This document shows, in pieces, positions 6,417 through 7,837 of a stretch of 7,837 nucleotides of DNA; position 1 is the stretch's first letter; each line of letters begins with the position of its first letter. A program made the position numbers and the translations under genes. Origin of the DNA: Planctomycetota bacterium (GTDB taxonomy: Bacteria; Planctomycetota; SZUA-567; JAFGNG01). The stretch covers positions 1-7,837 of the forward strand of contig JAFGNG010000104.1 in assembly GCA_016927125.1 (NCBI GenBank). Reading direction: 5' to 3'. Below the pieces are notes generated by a model. The model was not told where the DNA came from, made no database searches, and worked only from the letters and a program-made list of their open reading frames with translations.

Positions 6417-6983
6417 TCAGGCGCACAATGGTGCTTGGGGACTATTGCTTTCCGGTGGGAACTTTTCATCAAGAACAGTGCGTACTGCTGTACCTAGTTT
6501 ACGGCCGATTGATTCTGCTGCCTCGATTGCCGCCTCTTTATATTGGGTAATTAAACCTTGCTGTGTACCGTCGATGATTTCTGCAACCTCAAGCGCTGCG
6601 CGGCAGGCTTCCACCGACATGGATTCAAGAGGGATGCCGTTTTCAGAACTAGCGTAAATAATACCTTTTATAACGTCACATTGTACAGCAACCCAGTCCT
6701 GACATTTATCATTAGCAGCAACGGTAAAACCGCGCATTACCTGGACAGCACAGGCACAAATTTTCTTTAACTCCCATTTTTGTTTACGGTTACTATACAA
6801 AAGCATACTCGAAAGCATAAGATCTCTGGCAATCAGGACAACAGAAACATCCGGATCGTCCCCTTCCAGAGCTCCGTTTGCCAAGAGGCATGTGGTTCGG
6901 CCAATTGCATTCAAATCAAAACGTCTGTTCATAGTTAGTAAGCCTGTCCAATCATTTATGTAATTCATATAAGCAAATAACAT
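6417..6983 (-). CDS. Uncharacterised cytoplasmic protein, family not recognised
   Basis: This is a 188-residue frame that I do not recognise. It has no signal peptide and no clear membrane segment. The middle part holds scattered cysteines (CACAVQV, ANDKCQDW, VQCDV, EACRAAL) without a regular metal-binding spacing. The second half is rich in Ala, Glu and Ile and looks helical (EACRAALEVAEII; YKEAAIEAAESIGRKLG), ending in a Pro/Ser tail. ATG 6983 has almost no spacer after a weak GGG; Met6 (6968) and Met18 (6932, MNRRFDLNAIG) are alternatives, and Met18 has a weak AGG upstream and a more protein-like onset. It converges with the sigma-54 regulator gene, with about 80 bases between. The composition is coding-like and no rival long frame overlaps, but expression is unproven. 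Confidence 0.6.
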   Translation of the reverse strand: MLFAYMNYINDWTGLLTMNRRFDLNAIGRTTCLLANGALEGDDPDVSVVLIARDLMLSSMLLYSNRKQKWELKKICACAVQVMRGFTVAANDKCQDWVAVQCDVIKGIIYASSENGIPLESMSVEACRAALEVAEIIDGTQQGLITQYKEAAIEAAESIGRKLGTAVRTVLDEKFPPESNSPQAPLCA

Positions 6984-6988
6984 ACCCG

Positions 6989-7024
6989 TTAAGATTCACA
7001 GATTTTAGCCATTTTGAGCGGCAT
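6989..7024 (-). CDS. Possible 11-residue leader ORF before the unrecognised gene
   Basis: On the minus strand a strong SD (AGGGGAAG, 7033-7040) precedes ATG 7024. The frame reads MPLKMAKICES and stops at 6989, five bases before ATG 6983 of the larger gene and in another frame. The larger gene itself has no good SD, so ribosomes could reach it by reinitiation after this short frame. Too short for statistical support; it may be chance. Confidence 0.25.
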   Translation of the reverse strand: MPLKMAKICES

Positions 7025-7242
7025 CTTTAACACTTCCCCTAACGAGAAAACAGCAAGATTAATAGCTAAAAAAGTGGACAAAAATCCGGATTAGTCAAGA
7101 AAACCCAAGTTACGGCACAGTTTTTACGAAAAATTCAGAATGTTTATCAAATTCATCGGTAAGACATCTCAGGTACTGTTTGCATACCGCTTTCGGGTGT
7201 TAAGCGTCCTGTTTATTATTGTGACCTGCCCCATAGGTGTAT

Positions 7243-7257
7243 ATTATCAACGATAAT
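7243..7257. repeat. Short perfect inverted repeat
   Basis: ATTATCAACGATAAT consists of two perfect 6-base arms around a 3-base centre. It could be an operator-like site or chance in AT-rich DNA. No gene with a clear start lies close by. Confidence 0.35.
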
Positions 7258-7502
7258 GGCACGAATGGGCCGTGGAATTAGTAGAGACTTCCGGCCTTTG
7301 ACTTGGCTCCTTTCGGCGTTCCTGAGTTCTTTACCCTGCGGCGCGCGAGGGTGCGCTGCTTAAGCTTCTTGCGCCGCGCCAGAATAGTTTCCTTCCTGCC
7401 ACACTATACATCATCATGAAATATATTGCTAAGGCTTTCAGCCTCTCGAAAAAATCTTAGAGCCCAGGATCTAATTGGCGGTTTTGAGTTAAATATGCCG
7501 AC

Positions 7503-7615
7503 CACTAGTTACCGGCATCAAACCGACTCTAAAAGTTATCAAACCTGCAACCTTCTGTCAAACAAAGAGTTACCGCAGGACTACTTCTATGCGGGCTTGA
7601 TGCGGGTAACGAGTG
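7503..7615. repeat. Imperfect 21-bp inverted repeat, arms 71 bases apart
   Basis: The left arm is 7503-7523 (contains CTAGTTACCGGCATCAA) and the right arm is 7595-7615 (contains CTTGATGCGGGTAACGAG). The arms pair at 18 of 21 positions. A third partial copy, GTTACCGCA, lies between them at 7569-7577 in the same orientation as the left arm. The arrangement could mark ends of a tiny remnant element, a recombinase or regulator binding region, or a long hairpin. No flanking target duplication was identified. Confidence 0.45.
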
Positions 7616-7781
7616 TATAGCAGTTGGTCGGATTTAAGGTTACACCGCTGTCGCTTTTACAGCCGTGCCGATACCTAGATGTGCTGGGTGTGGGGTATGC
7701 CTATTCTCAGCAGTAATAAGCTCTCCGGTGCTATCGCACTTATCATGCCATAAATAATTTTCGCGGGCAAAAATTGTGGGC

Positions 7782-7808
7782 TTGACATGGCGTTAGGGAT
7801 ATTATAAG
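7782..7808 (+). promoter_or_regulatory. Possible sigma-70 promoter reading out of the window
   Basis: A perfect -35 TTGACA (7782-7787) is followed after 15 bases by TATAAG (7803-7808, five of six matches to the -10 consensus). The spacer is shorter than optimal. Any gene it would drive lies beyond base 7837. Confidence 0.3.
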
Positions 7809-7837
7809 TTAGCAAATAAAATCTTTTCGCAAAAAAA

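Larger units (their letters stand above)
6984..7837. other. Gene-poor stretch with repeats but no convincing CDS or RNA gene
   Basis: Apart from the leader ORF, I see no frame here with recognisable domains or supported initiation. The 64-residue frame at 7426-7620 (+) has no clear SD and low-complexity content. No tRNA or rRNA pattern was seen. The stretch contains a 15-base palindrome, an imperfect 21-bp inverted repeat, a GC-rich patch at about 7311-7385 that may be a decayed coding tail, and a possible promoter at its right end. It may be ordinary intergenic DNA with eroded genes. Confidence 0.5.

Noticed and set aside
7257..7271. Second sigma-54 promoter (TGGCACG match)
   Set aside because: The -24 box is perfect, but the -12 position reads GGCC instead of TTGC, and no gene with a supported start follows.
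7426..7620. 64-residue plus-strand frame
   Set aside because: No supported ribosome-binding site, no recognisable domain, and it overlaps the inverted repeat; more likely chance.
7503..7810. Integron attC site
   Set aside because: GTTA and TAAC elements occur, but their order and spacing do not fit the RYYYAAC...GTTRRRY layout, and no integrase or cassette is visible.

Overview
The window looks like chromosomal DNA of a Gram-negative bacterium, most likely a proteobacterium of moderate GC content. The evidence is a sigma-54 enhancer-binding regulator, a matching -24/-12 promoter and ordinary Shine-Dalgarno sites. A beta- or gammaproteobacterium is my inference; nothing here fixes the genus.

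Left half (1-4597, minus strand): four tightly packed genes form one operon, transcribed right to left and running off the left edge. In order of transcription they are a lysine 2,3-aminomutase (KamA family radical SAM/PLP enzyme), a first D-Ala-D-Ala-ligase-like ATP-grasp protein, a second and different one, and a protein that starts with a GNAT acetyltransferase domain and continues into a histone-deacetylase/acetylpolyamine-amidohydrolase (APAH) domain. The last gene is open through base 1 and lacks its 3' end. Neighbouring genes overlap or are 2-15 bases apart, so co-transcription is very likely.

Middle (4598-6335): a 274-base divergent intergenic region carries a near-consensus sigma-54 promoter facing the operon (4696-4712), a perfect 10-bp palindrome about 90 bases upstream of the predicted transcription start, and a sigma-70-like promoter facing right. 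The rightward gene is a 487-residue sigma-54 activator with a degenerate receiver-like N-terminus, an AAA+ domain and a Fis-type helix-turn-helix. It is the obvious candidate activator of the operon.

Right part (6336-7837): one unrecognised protein gene on the minus strand (6417-6983), perhaps preceded by a short leader ORF, then about 850 bases without a convincing gene. That stretch holds an imperfect 21-bp inverted repeat, a short palindrome, a trace that resembles a decayed PEP-CTERM tail, and a possible promoter leaving the window.

Working model (inference): the aminomutase makes L-beta-lysine. One or both ATP-grasp enzymes join it, or another amino acid, to a second carboxylate by an amide bond. 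The GNAT and APAH domains add and remove acetyl groups on an amine of the substrate or product. The result would be a regulated, possibly acetylated beta-lysine-containing small molecule or peptide, comparable in logic to N-epsilon-acetyl-beta-lysine or N-acetylglutaminylglutamine amide osmolytes. I know of no characterised pathway with this exact gene set.
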